Part shown: piece after piece, positions 42,307 through 49,844 of the stretch
Numbering within the stretch: the first letter of the stretch is position 1
Layout of the letters: the number at the start of each line of letters is the position of its first letter
NCBI RefSeq assembly: GCF_006483455.1
Contig: NZ_PPPU01000006.1
Location: 218,161 to 282,160 of the forward strand
Reading direction: 5' to 3'
Length of the DNA: 64,000 nt
DNA from: Methylomonas koyamae
GTDB taxonomy: Bacteria > Pseudomonadota > Gammaproteobacteria > Methylococcales > Methylomonadaceae
Translations under genes and position numbers: made by a program
Notes under the pieces: model-generated
The model's input: the letters and a program-made list of their open reading frames with translations, nothing else
Databases searched by the model: none
Told to the model about the DNA's origin: nothing

Positions 42307-42810
42307 TTAAGGCGTTAGTTCGGCCAAGAAGCGGTCGAAGGCTGCCGTCATCAGCGGTAAAATGCTGAGCAGGCGGTGGTCCGAGTCCAGCATATGCAAG
42401 CGGGCGCGGTGCTCGCGGCAAAAGCGCCAAGCGTTTTCAGGCGGCACCACCTCGTCTTGCCAGCCGTGAAATACCTCGATGTTGTCGGTGCCGGGGGCGA
42501 AACGGTCGCGGGCATAACCGGGCAGGTAAAACGCCGGGGCAATTAAAAACAGGCCATGCGGCTTGATCGTTTCGGCGGCGACGGTCGCCACGTAAGCGCC
42601 CATGCTGGAGCCGGCCAGCACGATCTGCTGGTAACCGTGCAAATCCATCGCCAACAGTCGATCGACTCGCCATTCCGGATCGTTGCTGGCCTGATAGTCC
42701 GGGCTAATAAACTCGAAACCGCGGCTCCTGGCCACCTCGGCCAGCGCCAGGGCTTTTTCGCCCCACGGAATACTGTCCTTGCCGTGGTTGTATACCACCA
42801 GGTTATTCAT
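42307..42810 (-). CDS. YqiA-like alpha/beta hydrolase
   Basis: About 167 residues of the short alpha/beta hydrolase type. It begins NNLVVYNHGKDSIPWGEKAL, has the nucleophile elbow LAGSSMGAYVA (Ser), the acid in VFHGWQDEVVPPENA and the catalytic His in LDSDHRLLSIL. Members of this group act as small esterases. Start ATG 42810 follows GGGGGAAGAG; a longer in-frame start at 42864 would put an unlikely Cys/Trp-rich sequence first. It sits between DUF2905 and rubredoxin genes, all on the minus strand. Confidence 0.83.
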   Translation of the reverse strand: MNNLVVYNHGKDSIPWGEKALALAEVARSRGFEFISPDYQASNDPEWRVDRLLAMDLHGYQQIVLAGSSMGAYVATVAAETIKPHGLFLIAPAFYLPGYARDRFAPGTDNIEVFHGWQDEVVPPENAWRFCREHRARLHMLDSDHRLLSILPLMTAAFDRFLAELTP

Positions 42811-42820
42811 CTCTTCCCCC

Positions 42821-43036
42821 TCATTTTCGAAAAAACAGATTAGCCAGCACGCTGAACAGCACACTGACCACGATCATCGACGTGATCGGAATGAACACAA
42901 AGCTGTTCTTATTTTGAATACGAATGTCGCCGGGCAATTTACCGAACCAACTGACCAGCCACGGCGCGTAGTTGATTACCAAACCCACTGCCAGAATCAG
43001 GGCGCCAATACTTATCAAGGCTTTGCCGGGTTCCAT
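42821..43036 (-). CDS. DUF2905 small membrane protein
   Basis: A 71-residue protein with two membrane helices (ALISIGALILAVGLVINY and VFIPITSMIVVSVLFSVLANLFF) around the signature loop LVSWFGKLPGDIRIQNKN. This is the widespread DUF2905 family of unknown function. AGGAGTTAGC precedes the ATG. It is the first of three closely spaced minus-strand genes (DUF2905, hydrolase, rubredoxin). Confidence 0.92.
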   Translation of the reverse strand: MEPGKALISIGALILAVGLVINYAPWLVSWFGKLPGDIRIQNKNSFVFIPITSMIVVSVLFSVLANLFFRK

Positions 43037-43352
43037 GCTAACTCCTCTTTTTACAACTCACCGGGCTATTTTATGCCGTCCGGGCTTGTTGTGCCGACCT
43101 AAGCTCGGATTGAAATGTTCCAGGAAAGGCTAACAGAACAAGTTGTGCGAAACGCGGGTGAACCCAATCGAGAAGTCGCCGTTGTTCGGAGCGTTCGTGG
43201 TGGGGCGAATCAGTTGAGGAAAGTTTTGGATGCCAGTTCGATCGGCTAAAATCGGCCCTTTGCTGCCTATCACCTCATGTGATTTAATGGCAGAGAACGT
43301 GCCATGCACGGCCAGTCGGGTCATCCCGCTTATTTAGAGCGCTAGGATTCAG
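43037..43352. other. Intergenic region without recognised features
   Basis: About 315 bp between divergent genes. No gene or clear promoter element was found. The sequence shifts toward lower GC as it approaches the protease-like gene. Confidence 0.4.
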
Positions 43353-44078
43353 ATGGAGCCAGCCCCAGATATCAATCGTCTCCGATATTGTGCGCGCCCT
43401 ATGGCGTTTGAAACTGGCGTGTCAGAATTTCCGCTCTCGGTGGCAGGGAGCGCATTTATGGTTGCTTTTCGAAATAATCTATTAGTGCTTACCGCCAAAC
43501 ATGTTGTTAGTGAATGGCCAACGCACAAACTTAGATTGATCATTTCGGAAGCTGGTGACTGCGTGACTTTCACGAATCGCTGGGACATCCGGGTTGAGGA
43601 TGAAGAAGAGGATGGAGATCAGAACGATCTAGTTATCTTTCAGGCTGACATCGCGAATGTATCGGCGGCGGCGCGGAAGGAAAATCACGTTATCAATCTG
43701 ACTCCACCTGATATTTCGGATTGGTACGGAACTCGCAACAACGCGCTGTTCTTTCTCTTCGGATATCCCAAACTCGGAACCGGCGTGGACTATGAACTCT
43801 CGAAGGTCATTTCTAACCAGTACTTGCTTCACGGATCCTACATCGGTGATAGCTTCTCGTATGGATGCTACGAGTTGGTCCTCCACAATCCACTAGAGCT
43901 ATCCTCTTTTGATGGGCTAAGCGGTTCACCCGTTTTTAGTCTCTTCTCTGGTTCGGCTGATGCGGCACAGCCAACCTTCTGTGGCATTGCCATCCGAGGA
44001 ACTGCTTCCTCAGGAAAAATCCATTTTCTGGGTTCACAAATAATCTTTGCCGCACTCGATGAAATCTTTGTCGCCTAA
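43353..44078 (+). CDS. Trypsin-like serine protease domain protein
   Basis: A 241-residue protein with a chymotrypsin-like catalytic triad in the expected order: His 50 in LLVLTAKHVV, Asp 92 in DQNDLVIFQAD, and Ser 192 in FDGLSGSPVFS. It has no signal peptide, so it should act in the cytoplasm. Composition is lower in GC than its neighbours. Stand-alone cytosolic trypsin-like proteins of this size are often found in variable regions and some are parts of defence systems; no partner gene is visible here. The start is the first ATG after a weak AGATGG; no strong ribosome-binding site is present. Confidence 0.72.
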   Translation: MEPAPDINRLRYCARPMAFETGVSEFPLSVAGSAFMVAFRNNLLVLTAKHVVSEWPTHKLRLIISEAGDCVTFTNRWDIRVEDEEEDGDQNDLVIFQADIANVSAAARKENHVINLTPPDISDWYGTRNNALFFLFGYPKLGTGVDYELSKVISNQYLLHGSYIGDSFSYGCYELVLHNPLELSSFDGLSGSPVFSLFSGSADAAQPTFCGIAIRGTASSGKIHFLGSQIIFAALDEIFVA

Positions 44079-44457
44079 CAAATTCATCAAGTCCGTTCGC
44101 TATGCTCACCCGGCCGTGAAAGTGCGAAGATCTTGCACGGCCGCTTATGCATCGCGTTAAACGAGTAAATTCTGATATAAACCGGCCATTCAGAAATCAC
44201 CCGCAAAGTCGGAAACTGGTAGAGCCCTGCCATACCGAAATATCATCCAAATTTCATGCACCCACCAATCTCCGCCATTCACTCAGCCCGGTAGGATGCG
44301 GTAAACAGCGTGCACCGCATCGTTCGCGACTGGTGCGGTTCGTAAAACTCACCACACCCTACGCCTGCTTTGGGCTGGACTGTTGACATTGACACGTTAA
44401 TTCCGTCTGGTGGCTAATGGCGGAATCCAGCCAAACCCAAAACATCATCCAAACCTC
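44079..44457. other. Intergenic region with a repeat and a partial duplication
   Basis: No gene is supported. At 44236-44287 the sequence nearly repeats that around the macrodomain start (44438-44489): both contain ATCATCCAAA, TTCATG or CTCATG, and CAATCTCCGCCATTCA. Between the copies lies GTAGGATGCGGT...ACACCCTAC (44291-44362), an imperfect palindrome like other dispersed repeats. This suggests a repeat insertion accompanied by a local duplication of the macrodomain 5' end. Confidence 0.55.
44291..44362. repeat. GTAGGATGCGGT-type REP-like palindrome
   Basis: It opens GTAGGATGCGGTAAACAGCG and closes with a TGGTGCGGTTCG...CACACCCTAC arm. This outline (GTAGG...CCTAC with GCGG-rich inner arms) is that of proteobacterial REP-like units and echoes the GTAGGT...ACCTAC element between mxaF and mxaJ. 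Confidence 0.5.
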
Positions 44458-44973
44458 ATGTACCCCACAATCTCCGCCATTCATTCAGACATTACCGAAT
44501 TGGCCGTCGATGCCATCGTCAATGCCGCTAATTCTTCGTTGCTCGGCGGCGGTGGGGTGGATGGGGCGATTCATCGTAAGGCGGGACCGGAATTATTAGC
44601 CGAGTGCCGCAGCTTGGGCGGTTGTGCGACCGGATACGCCAAGCTGACCAAAGCCTACCGCTTGCCGGCCAAGTACGTCATCCATACCGTGGGGCCGGTC
44701 TGGCGTGGCGGCTCGGAAAACGAGGCTACGCTGTTAGCCGCCTGTTACAGAAATTCGCTGCGGCTGGCGGCGGCGCAGCGGCTGGAGAGTCTGGCCTTTC
44801 CCTGCATCAGTACCGGTATTTACGGTTATCCGCCGCGCGAGGCTGCCGAAATTGCCGTCGATACTGTTACGGGGTTTTTAGGTGACCTGGCGTATCGGCT
44901 GGCGGTGACCTTTTGCTGCTTTTCGGAAGCGGATTTGCATATCTACCGCGCTTTGTTGAACAAGGCCGTTTAA
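44458..44973 (+). CDS. Macrodomain ADP-ribose hydrolase (O-acetyl-ADP-ribose deacetylase type)
   Basis: A 171-residue macrodomain. It has [32 protein letters not shown], the ADP-ribose-binding and catalytic block of the MacroD/YmdB class, then [10 protein letters not shown] and [20 protein letters not shown]. Such enzymes remove ADP-ribose from proteins or acetyl groups from O-acetyl-ADP-ribose. ATG 44458 starts the conserved domain; an in-frame start at 44410 would add 16 unconserved residues and lies in the duplicated leader. The gene converges on, and overlaps by 4 bp, the ATP-grasp-like gene. Confidence 0.9.
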   Translation: MYPTISAIHSDITELAVDAIVNAANSSLLGGGGVDGAIHRKAGPELLAECRSLGGCATGYAKLTKAYRLPAKYVIHTVGPVWRGGSENEATLLAACYRNSLRLAAAQRLESLAFPCISTGIYGYPPREAAEIAVDTVTGFLGDLAYRLAVTFCCFSEADLHIYRALLNKAV

Positions 44974-46259
44974 GGCGTAACCACCACCTGAGCGAAGCCG
45001 CCGCCGGGCGTGCGGAAATTGGTGGTTTGGCCCTGGTACAGCCGGGCGCAAACCAGTTGGGTTTGGCCGCGATAGACGAAGTGGCGCAAATCCAGTTTCA
45101 AATCGCCGACATCCAGTTGCCGTTCGCTGGGCTTGATCAGCGTCTGCGCCACATAATCGTGGCGCAGAATCTCGTCGAACACCCGCAAGGTCAGCTTGTC
45201 GCCGCGGTAGGCCGCTTTGCTGCCGTAGCCTTTGGCCGGTTTGAAGAATAACTGCTTGCGCTGTTGCCATAACCACTCGGCATCTTGCGTTGCAACGATG
45301 CGGGTTTCGGCGATACCGCGACAGAGAATTTCGCGGCTGGCGGCGTCGATGCCGATTTCGGTCAGGAATTCGGCATCGCCGAGCAAGGCCAGATTTCTTT
45401 TGTCCGCATACAGCGCATGGTTGCGCGGATGCGGCGTCAACACCACGTCGCCGGCCAGATAAGCTTGCAACAAGGGCTGGTGTTTGGCGTGTTCCAAACC
45501 GAAGTCGGTCAACCGGTTATAAACCAGATCGATCTTGATATCGCCGTGCCATAAACCCGCGTCGCGATGGCTCAGCTCGGCCGGATCGCAAATCACAGTT
45601 CGGATGCCGTGGCGTTCGAACAGCGCTTGAAACAGCAGAAATTCCGGCCACAGGTATTGTTTTTGCGGCTCTTCGTCGACGATGGCTATGGTTTGCAAGG
45701 CTTGTCCGCCGCGTTCGCATCGCCATTCGTCGGCGAACATCTGCATGAATTGCGCTTCCGGCGCGCTTCCGGTTGCCGCCAACGCCGGCCCGTCGCCGGG
45801 GCGCTGGCTGCCGGCTTCTTCGCAGCAGCGCATCTGCGCCCGGATCGCTAACGCGTTCAGCAAACCGCCGCCGGCATTGGAGTTGATTTCGATCAGCTTG
45901 GGTCCGTCCGGGCTCAAATGGAAATCGTAGCCGACGAATACGCCGTGGGCCTTGGCCGGAAAGTGTGCCGATTCCGGCGCATAGCCTAGCACCCGTTTTT
46001 GGTAGGCGGGCAGGGCGATGACTGTTTCAGCCGCGGCGATGACGGCCAACTGCGCCTGCAGGCCGGCCCGGTCCAGAAACACCGGCGCTTCGGCAAACAA
46101 ATGAGGCCGATCCTCTCCAATCATTCGGTATATGTCGTGCGCGGCGTCCCAGTCGGCCAATTCCCGGCGCAACAGCTCCCGGCTCAGCGAGGCACAGCGG
46201 CAGCTTCGGTTGAGTTGTTCGGCGTTTAGCGCCGGTTTAGGCGAGGGGGCGAGAGTCAT
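44970..46259 (-). CDS. ATP-grasp-like protein of unknown function
   Basis: A 429-residue soluble protein. Motifs suggest an ATP-grasp ligase fold: [20 protein letters not shown] (an acidic metal-binding segment) and [18 protein letters not shown] (a possible phosphate-binding loop), with YKRVYR-like tails absent. Also visible are [13 protein letters not shown] and [13 protein letters not shown], found in circularly permuted ATP-grasp and glutathionylspermidine-synthase-like proteins. I do not recognise a specific pathway. It would form an amide or similar bond using ATP. Start 46259 is the first ATG; no strong ribosome-binding site is evident. Confidence 0.65.
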   Translation of the reverse strand: MTLAPSPKPALNAEQLNRSCRCASLSRELLRRELADWDAAHDIYRMIGEDRPHLFAEAPVFLDRAGLQAQLAVIAAAETVIALPAYQKRVLGYAPESAHFPAKAHGVFVGYDFHLSPDGPKLIEINSNAGGGLLNALAIRAQMRCCEEAGSQRPGDGPALAATGSAPEAQFMQMFADEWRCERGGQALQTIAIVDEEPQKQYLWPEFLLFQALFERHGIRTVICDPAELSHRDAGLWHGDIKIDLVYNRLTDFGLEHAKHQPLLQAYLAGDVVLTPHPRNHALYADKRNLALLGDAEFLTEIGIDAASREILCRGIAETRIVATQDAEWLWQQRKQLFFKPAKGYGSKAAYRGDKLTLRVFDEILRHDYVAQTLIKPSERQLDVGDLKLDLRHFVYRGQTQLVCARLYQGQTTNFRTPGGGFAQVVVTP

Positions 46260-46475
46260 TGGCTATCCGGCAAGCGCGGTTTCTTCTGGCGTTATTTTAA
46301 CTCGCCGGACGTCGCGGCCCGGAATAGTTTCGGTGTGGCGAGTTTGGCTGGGAACAAAGCTTGTGTGAGAGAATGTAAAGTTATGAAAATTGCCGGACGG
46401 TGCGATACGCACTTGGCAATGCCGGACTCGTTGCCGGCCCGATTTAATCCGATCAACCCGATTCAAGCCGTAACT

Positions 46476-48185
46476 ATGTTCTGTTCGCTAAGTTTGCTCC
46501 GTATTCTGCCGCGTTTTTTCACGGTTTTGCTGATGTGCCATTGGGGTGCCGCCGCCGGAGCGGCTGAAACCGATGTCGGCAAAGCCATCGAGGCCTTAAT
46601 GAACGGCGGCAGCTCAGCGCTATTGTCCGGAGCCGAGCTGTCTGAGCAGCGTCCGGCCCTGATTCAGTTATACCGGGCCAATGCCAATCGCTTGTTGTGG
46701 TTTGGCGGCGCCAACCCGGCGCAGAATCGGGAACAGGCTTTGGCCGTATTACGGAATGTGGCCGATGAAGGCTTGAATCCCCGCCATTACGACGCGGAAC
46801 GCCTGGCCGCATACGCCCGGCTGGCCGAGACTGCGGCGCCGGATGCGCTGGCCGGTTACGATTTGGCCTTGTCTGCGGCGCTGCTGCGTTATGCCGGCGA
46901 TCTGCATTCGGGACGGGTCGATCCGCGGAAACTGGATTATCCGGCGCAACTCGGCGGATTGCGGCCGCAGCCGGATTTGGCGGCAGTTCTGCAACGGCAT
47001 TGGCAAATGCAGAGTCTGGCGCAATTGCCTGCCGAACTCGCGCCGAATAACGAGCAATACCGGTTGCTGAAGCGTGCGCTGGCCGACTTCCGCCGCCGAT
47101 TGCCGGAGACCCAATCCGGCGCCGGCTTGGTATTCGCCAAATCGCTGCACCCCGGCGAGGGCGACGCCCAGATGCCGGAACTGCGCCGACGACTGCGCGA
47201 ATTGGGCGAAGCTGACCTTCCGGCGGCGGCCGATGCCGACAAGGCCGCCGATATTTACGACGACGCCAGCGTCGCCGCAGTCAAGCGGATTCAGGAACGC
47301 CAGGGCTTGAAGGCCGACGGTGTGATCGGCCGACAAACACTGGCCTTGCTGAACCAATCGGTGCCGGAAAAAATTGCCGCCATCGAATTGGCCATGGAAC
47401 GCATACGCTGGTTGCCGGAACCGCCGGCCGGGCCGCATATCGTCGTCAATATCCCGGCTTTTCAGCTTTGGGCTTTCAAGGATTCGCAAGACCCGCAACC
47501 TTTGCGAATGAAGGTGATCGTCGGTAAAGCCCCGGAAAATTTGACGCCGATGCTGGCCGAGGACATGAAGTATCTGGAATTCATGCCCTACTGGAATATT
47601 CCGAAAAGCATCATGGACAAGGAAATTCTGCCTAAATTGGAAGGAGACGAAGCCTTCCTGGACGATCAGGACATCGAACTGGTCGAGCGATACAGCGACG
47701 ACGAGCAGGAAGAAGATGTCGTCGCCGATCTCAAGCAAGGTCGGCTTCGCGCCCGCCAGCGTCCTGGCGCGAACAATCCGTTGGGCCGGGTGAAGTTCGT
47801 GTTTCCGAACAAAGCCGAGGTCTATTTACACGATACGCCGGGTAAGGCCGCGTTCAACCGCGACCGGCGCGATTTGAGCCACGGCTGCGTCCGCGTCGCC
47901 GAGGCCGATAAACTGGCCGAGTTCGTGTTGAGCGACCAGGAAGGCTGGAATCCGGATACCATCCGGCAGGCAATGGCCGGGCCCAAGACCCAGCGCGTCA
48001 GCTTGAAAAAATCGGTACCGGTCTTGTTTTTCTACGCGACCGCATTTGTCGATCGCGACGGCAAGCCGCGCTTTTATCCGGATATCTACGGCTACGACGC
48101 CGCGTTGCGCAATGCGCTCAACAAATCGGTTCCCGAAACCGGCTCGCAATTGACCAGCAAAGGCAACGCTACCGCAGGTAGTTAG
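46476..48185 (+). CDS. L,D-transpeptidase (YcbB/LdtD-like)
   Basis: About 569 residues. A signal peptide (ILPRFFTVLLMCHWGAAAGAAE) leads to an N-terminal scaffold (GLNPRHYDAERL, ALLRYAGDLHSGRVDP), a peptidoglycan-binding-like segment (AVKRIQERQGLKADGVIGRQTLALLN) and a YkuD catalytic domain with SHGCVRV (Cys 471) after IVVNIPAFQLWAFK. This is the YcbB/LdtD type that makes 3-3 peptidoglycan cross-links. An upstream in-frame ATG at 46383 has a fair ribosome-binding site, but 46476 gives a normal signal peptide; the choice is not certain. It is divergent from the ATP-grasp-like gene. Confidence 0.88.
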   Translation: MFCSLSLLRILPRFFTVLLMCHWGAAAGAAETDVGKAIEALMNGGSSALLSGAELSEQRPALIQLYRANANRLLWFGGANPAQNREQALAVLRNVADEGLNPRHYDAERLAAYARLAETAAPDALAGYDLALSAALLRYAGDLHSGRVDPRKLDYPAQLGGLRPQPDLAAVLQRHWQMQSLAQLPAELAPNNEQYRLLKRALADFRRRLPETQSGAGLVFAKSLHPGEGDAQMPELRRRLRELGEADLPAAADADKAADIYDDASVAAVKRIQERQGLKADGVIGRQTLALLNQSVPEKIAAIELAMERIRWLPEPPAGPHIVVNIPAFQLWAFKDSQDPQPLRMKVIVGKAPENLTPMLAEDMKYLEFMPYWNIPKSIMDKEILPKLEGDEAFLDDQDIELVERYSDDEQEEDVVADLKQGRLRARQRPGANNPLGRVKFVFPNKAEVYLHDTPGKAAFNRDRRDLSHGCVRVAEADKLAEFVLSDQEGWNPDTIRQAMAGPKTQRVSLKKSVPVLFFYATAFVDRDGKPRFYPDIYGYDAALRNALNKSVPETGSQLTSKGNATAGS

Positions 48186-48446
48186 TTGGCCGCTATCAAT
48201 CCGGCCCCTAAAGACCGGTCGGCCTGAGTCTTGTCGATAGGCTTTTCGACCAGGCCAGTCTGCTCGGCATACCAGTCATTGACGGGGCCGGGGTCATCAG
48301 CGCGCGCCCCTGTCTTCCCAGGGGCCGAAACCCTGTCGCCCTTAAGCCGTTCAGTGCGAATTCGAGTGCTACCAAAGCTCGCGCCCGCAAATTTTTACGG
48401 TAAATTCCAAGACGCAGGGCATTGCGCTCATTGTCTTCGGGCCGTC

Positions 48447-48923
48447 ATGAAAGTCTATTATCTTTACCGTAGCCAGTCCTTAACCTTGTCCGCCAAGCAG
48501 GCTTGGGCGTTTTTTTCGTCTCCGCACTACTTGAACCGGATTACGCCGGATTTTTTTCACGTCGATATCGCGTCGCCGGTGCCGGAGCAGATTTACGGCG
48601 GCTTGCTGATTTGCTACCGGATGAAGGCGGTCTTGGCTTGGCCGATGGTCTGGTTGTCGGAAATCACGCACTGCGACCAGCCCCGCCGGTTTGTTTACCA
48701 GCAACGCGTCGGACCATTCGCATTCTGGAGCCATGAAGTGGCGATTACCGAAACCGGCGACGGCGTGGAGGTCGAGGATATTGTGTTTTATGCGATGCCG
48801 TGGGGCTGGTTCGGCCGATTTATGCACCGAATTTTGATAGGCGGCAAATTGCGGCAAATTTTCGATACCCGGCGCGATTATCTGTTGCAACGTTGGGGCG
48901 GCGCAGCAAGCAAACCGGACTGA
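48447..48923 (+). CDS. SRPBCC family ligand-binding protein
   Basis: A 158-residue protein of the START-like SRPBCC fold. It starts VYYLYRSQSLTLSAKQAWAFFSSPHYLNRITPDFF, the typical opening helix of the CPBP/YndB-like branch, and continues with VWLSEITHCDQPRRFVYQQRVGPFAFWSHE and a C-terminal helix LRQIFDTRRDYLLQRW. The ligand is unknown. ATG 48447 begins the conserved domain; the frame is open upstream to 48231 but that part is poorly conserved. The region before it (48186-48446) holds no recognised gene. Confidence 0.75.
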   Translation: MKVYYLYRSQSLTLSAKQAWAFFSSPHYLNRITPDFFHVDIASPVPEQIYGGLLICYRMKAVLAWPMVWLSEITHCDQPRRFVYQQRVGPFAFWSHEVAITETGDGVEVEDIVFYAMPWGWFGRFMHRILIGGKLRQIFDTRRDYLLQRWGGAASKPD

Positions 48924-48994
48924 CGCGCGCGATTGACATTTGCGCGAGCCAGGCATTTAATCCCGAATACCAAACCAAACTTCAGGAGGCGGAG

Positions 48995-49528
48995 ATGGCT
49001 GAAGAATCAGGTTATTTGGAACCTTCCGGCGATCGGGTCGTGGCGATAGTCCAAAATCTGGACCGCGACGTCGAACGCGGCGAGGACACGATCATGTTGG
49101 GTTACGGACTCGTGTTATTGGCGCCGGCTTTCGCGCCGTTACTGCCGCCCAGCATTCTGTTGCCGTTGATGGCGATTACCTTTGCCGTTTCGGCGAGCGC
49201 GGCGCGTTGGCATTTCTATAAGATGGCGCGTAAGTTGAACAATTCGCTGGCCGTGTTGGACCACTCGGAACAGGCCGCGCTGAAACCGATTGCGCAGGTG
49301 TTCGAAGAACATCCGCAGCAAACACTGGCCGTGGCCTTCAATCCGTTGAAAAATCTGAAACGCACCTGGAAAAGTATTCTGGGCGGGCTGATGATCAACC
49401 CGTTCTGGGGGCCGATTTTCTATATGCTGGGCGTGCAGTTTGTCGAAGACAAGCATTTTTTCGTGCTGAATAAAGCCGTGATCAACGTCGAGCAAAAAAT
49501 CATGCCGATCGTCCTGCGCGATGAATAG
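48995..49528 (+). CDS. Predicted membrane protein of unknown function
   Basis: A 177-residue protein. The N-terminus is acidic and soluble, then a hydrophobic segment (LVLLAPAFAPLLPPSILLPLMAITFAVSASAA) probably forms two membrane helices. A Lys/Asn-rich middle (KPIAQVFEEHPQQTLAVAFNPLKNLKRTWKSI) and a further hydrophobic stretch (NPFWGPIFYMLGVQF) follow. ATG 48995 has an AGGAGG ribosome-binding site. I do not recognise the family. Confidence 0.72.
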   Translation: MAEESGYLEPSGDRVVAIVQNLDRDVERGEDTIMLGYGLVLLAPAFAPLLPPSILLPLMAITFAVSASAARWHFYKMARKLNNSLAVLDHSEQAALKPIAQVFEEHPQQTLAVAFNPLKNLKRTWKSILGGLMINPFWGPIFYMLGVQFVEDKHFFVLNKAVINVEQKIMPIVLRDE

Positions 49529-49844
49529 GCGGGTTTTAGATTATCGCTATTTTATCAACGTCTTATATATTGAAACACTGCAAATTTAAGCCGATTTGCC
49601 CTTGAGGCGCAACGATATATCCACAGGGTGCCTATTGTACGAAAGTACAGTTATACACAGAAGCTGTGGATAAACTTGTGGTCAAATCGTGGGCAAACCG
49701 TTAAAAAGCCCGTCCGCTTTGAAGCGTTTTTAAATTGGCTAAAAATTAGCCAGCGGATTTTTGGCTATCCTTGTCTCCAGTAGAGTATAAGAGCCGTCGG
49801 CTCGCACCGAACGGCCGTCCGTAACACACGCATAAGGTCGCGCC
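49529..49844. promoter_or_regulatory. Intergenic region with DnaA-box-like sites upstream of PFOR
   Basis: This 316-bp region is AT-rich on its left side. It contains TTATACACA (49652-49660) and the reverse of TTATCCACA (TGTGGATAA, 49666-49674), both perfect matches to the DnaA box TTATNCACA, plus ATATCCACA (49618-49626) with one mismatch. A TGTAC-GAAA-GTACA dyad lies at 49638-49651. It is also the presumed PFOR promoter. No dnaA, dnaN or gidA gene is near, so it is not obviously oriC. Confidence 0.55.

Noticed and set aside
44147..44386. 79-codon gene before the macrodomain gene
   Set aside because: It spans the palindromic repeat and the duplicated leader and has no conserved feature.
48208..48390. 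Gene or mobile element remnant between the L,D-transpeptidase and SRPBCC genes
   Set aside because: A short minus-strand frame and GC-rich palindromic bits are present, but nothing specific could be identified.
49618..49674. Chromosomal replication origin
   Set aside because: There are DnaA-like boxes, but no dnaA, dnaN, gidA or rpmH gene nearby and no array of 13-mers. Kept only as a cluster of sites.
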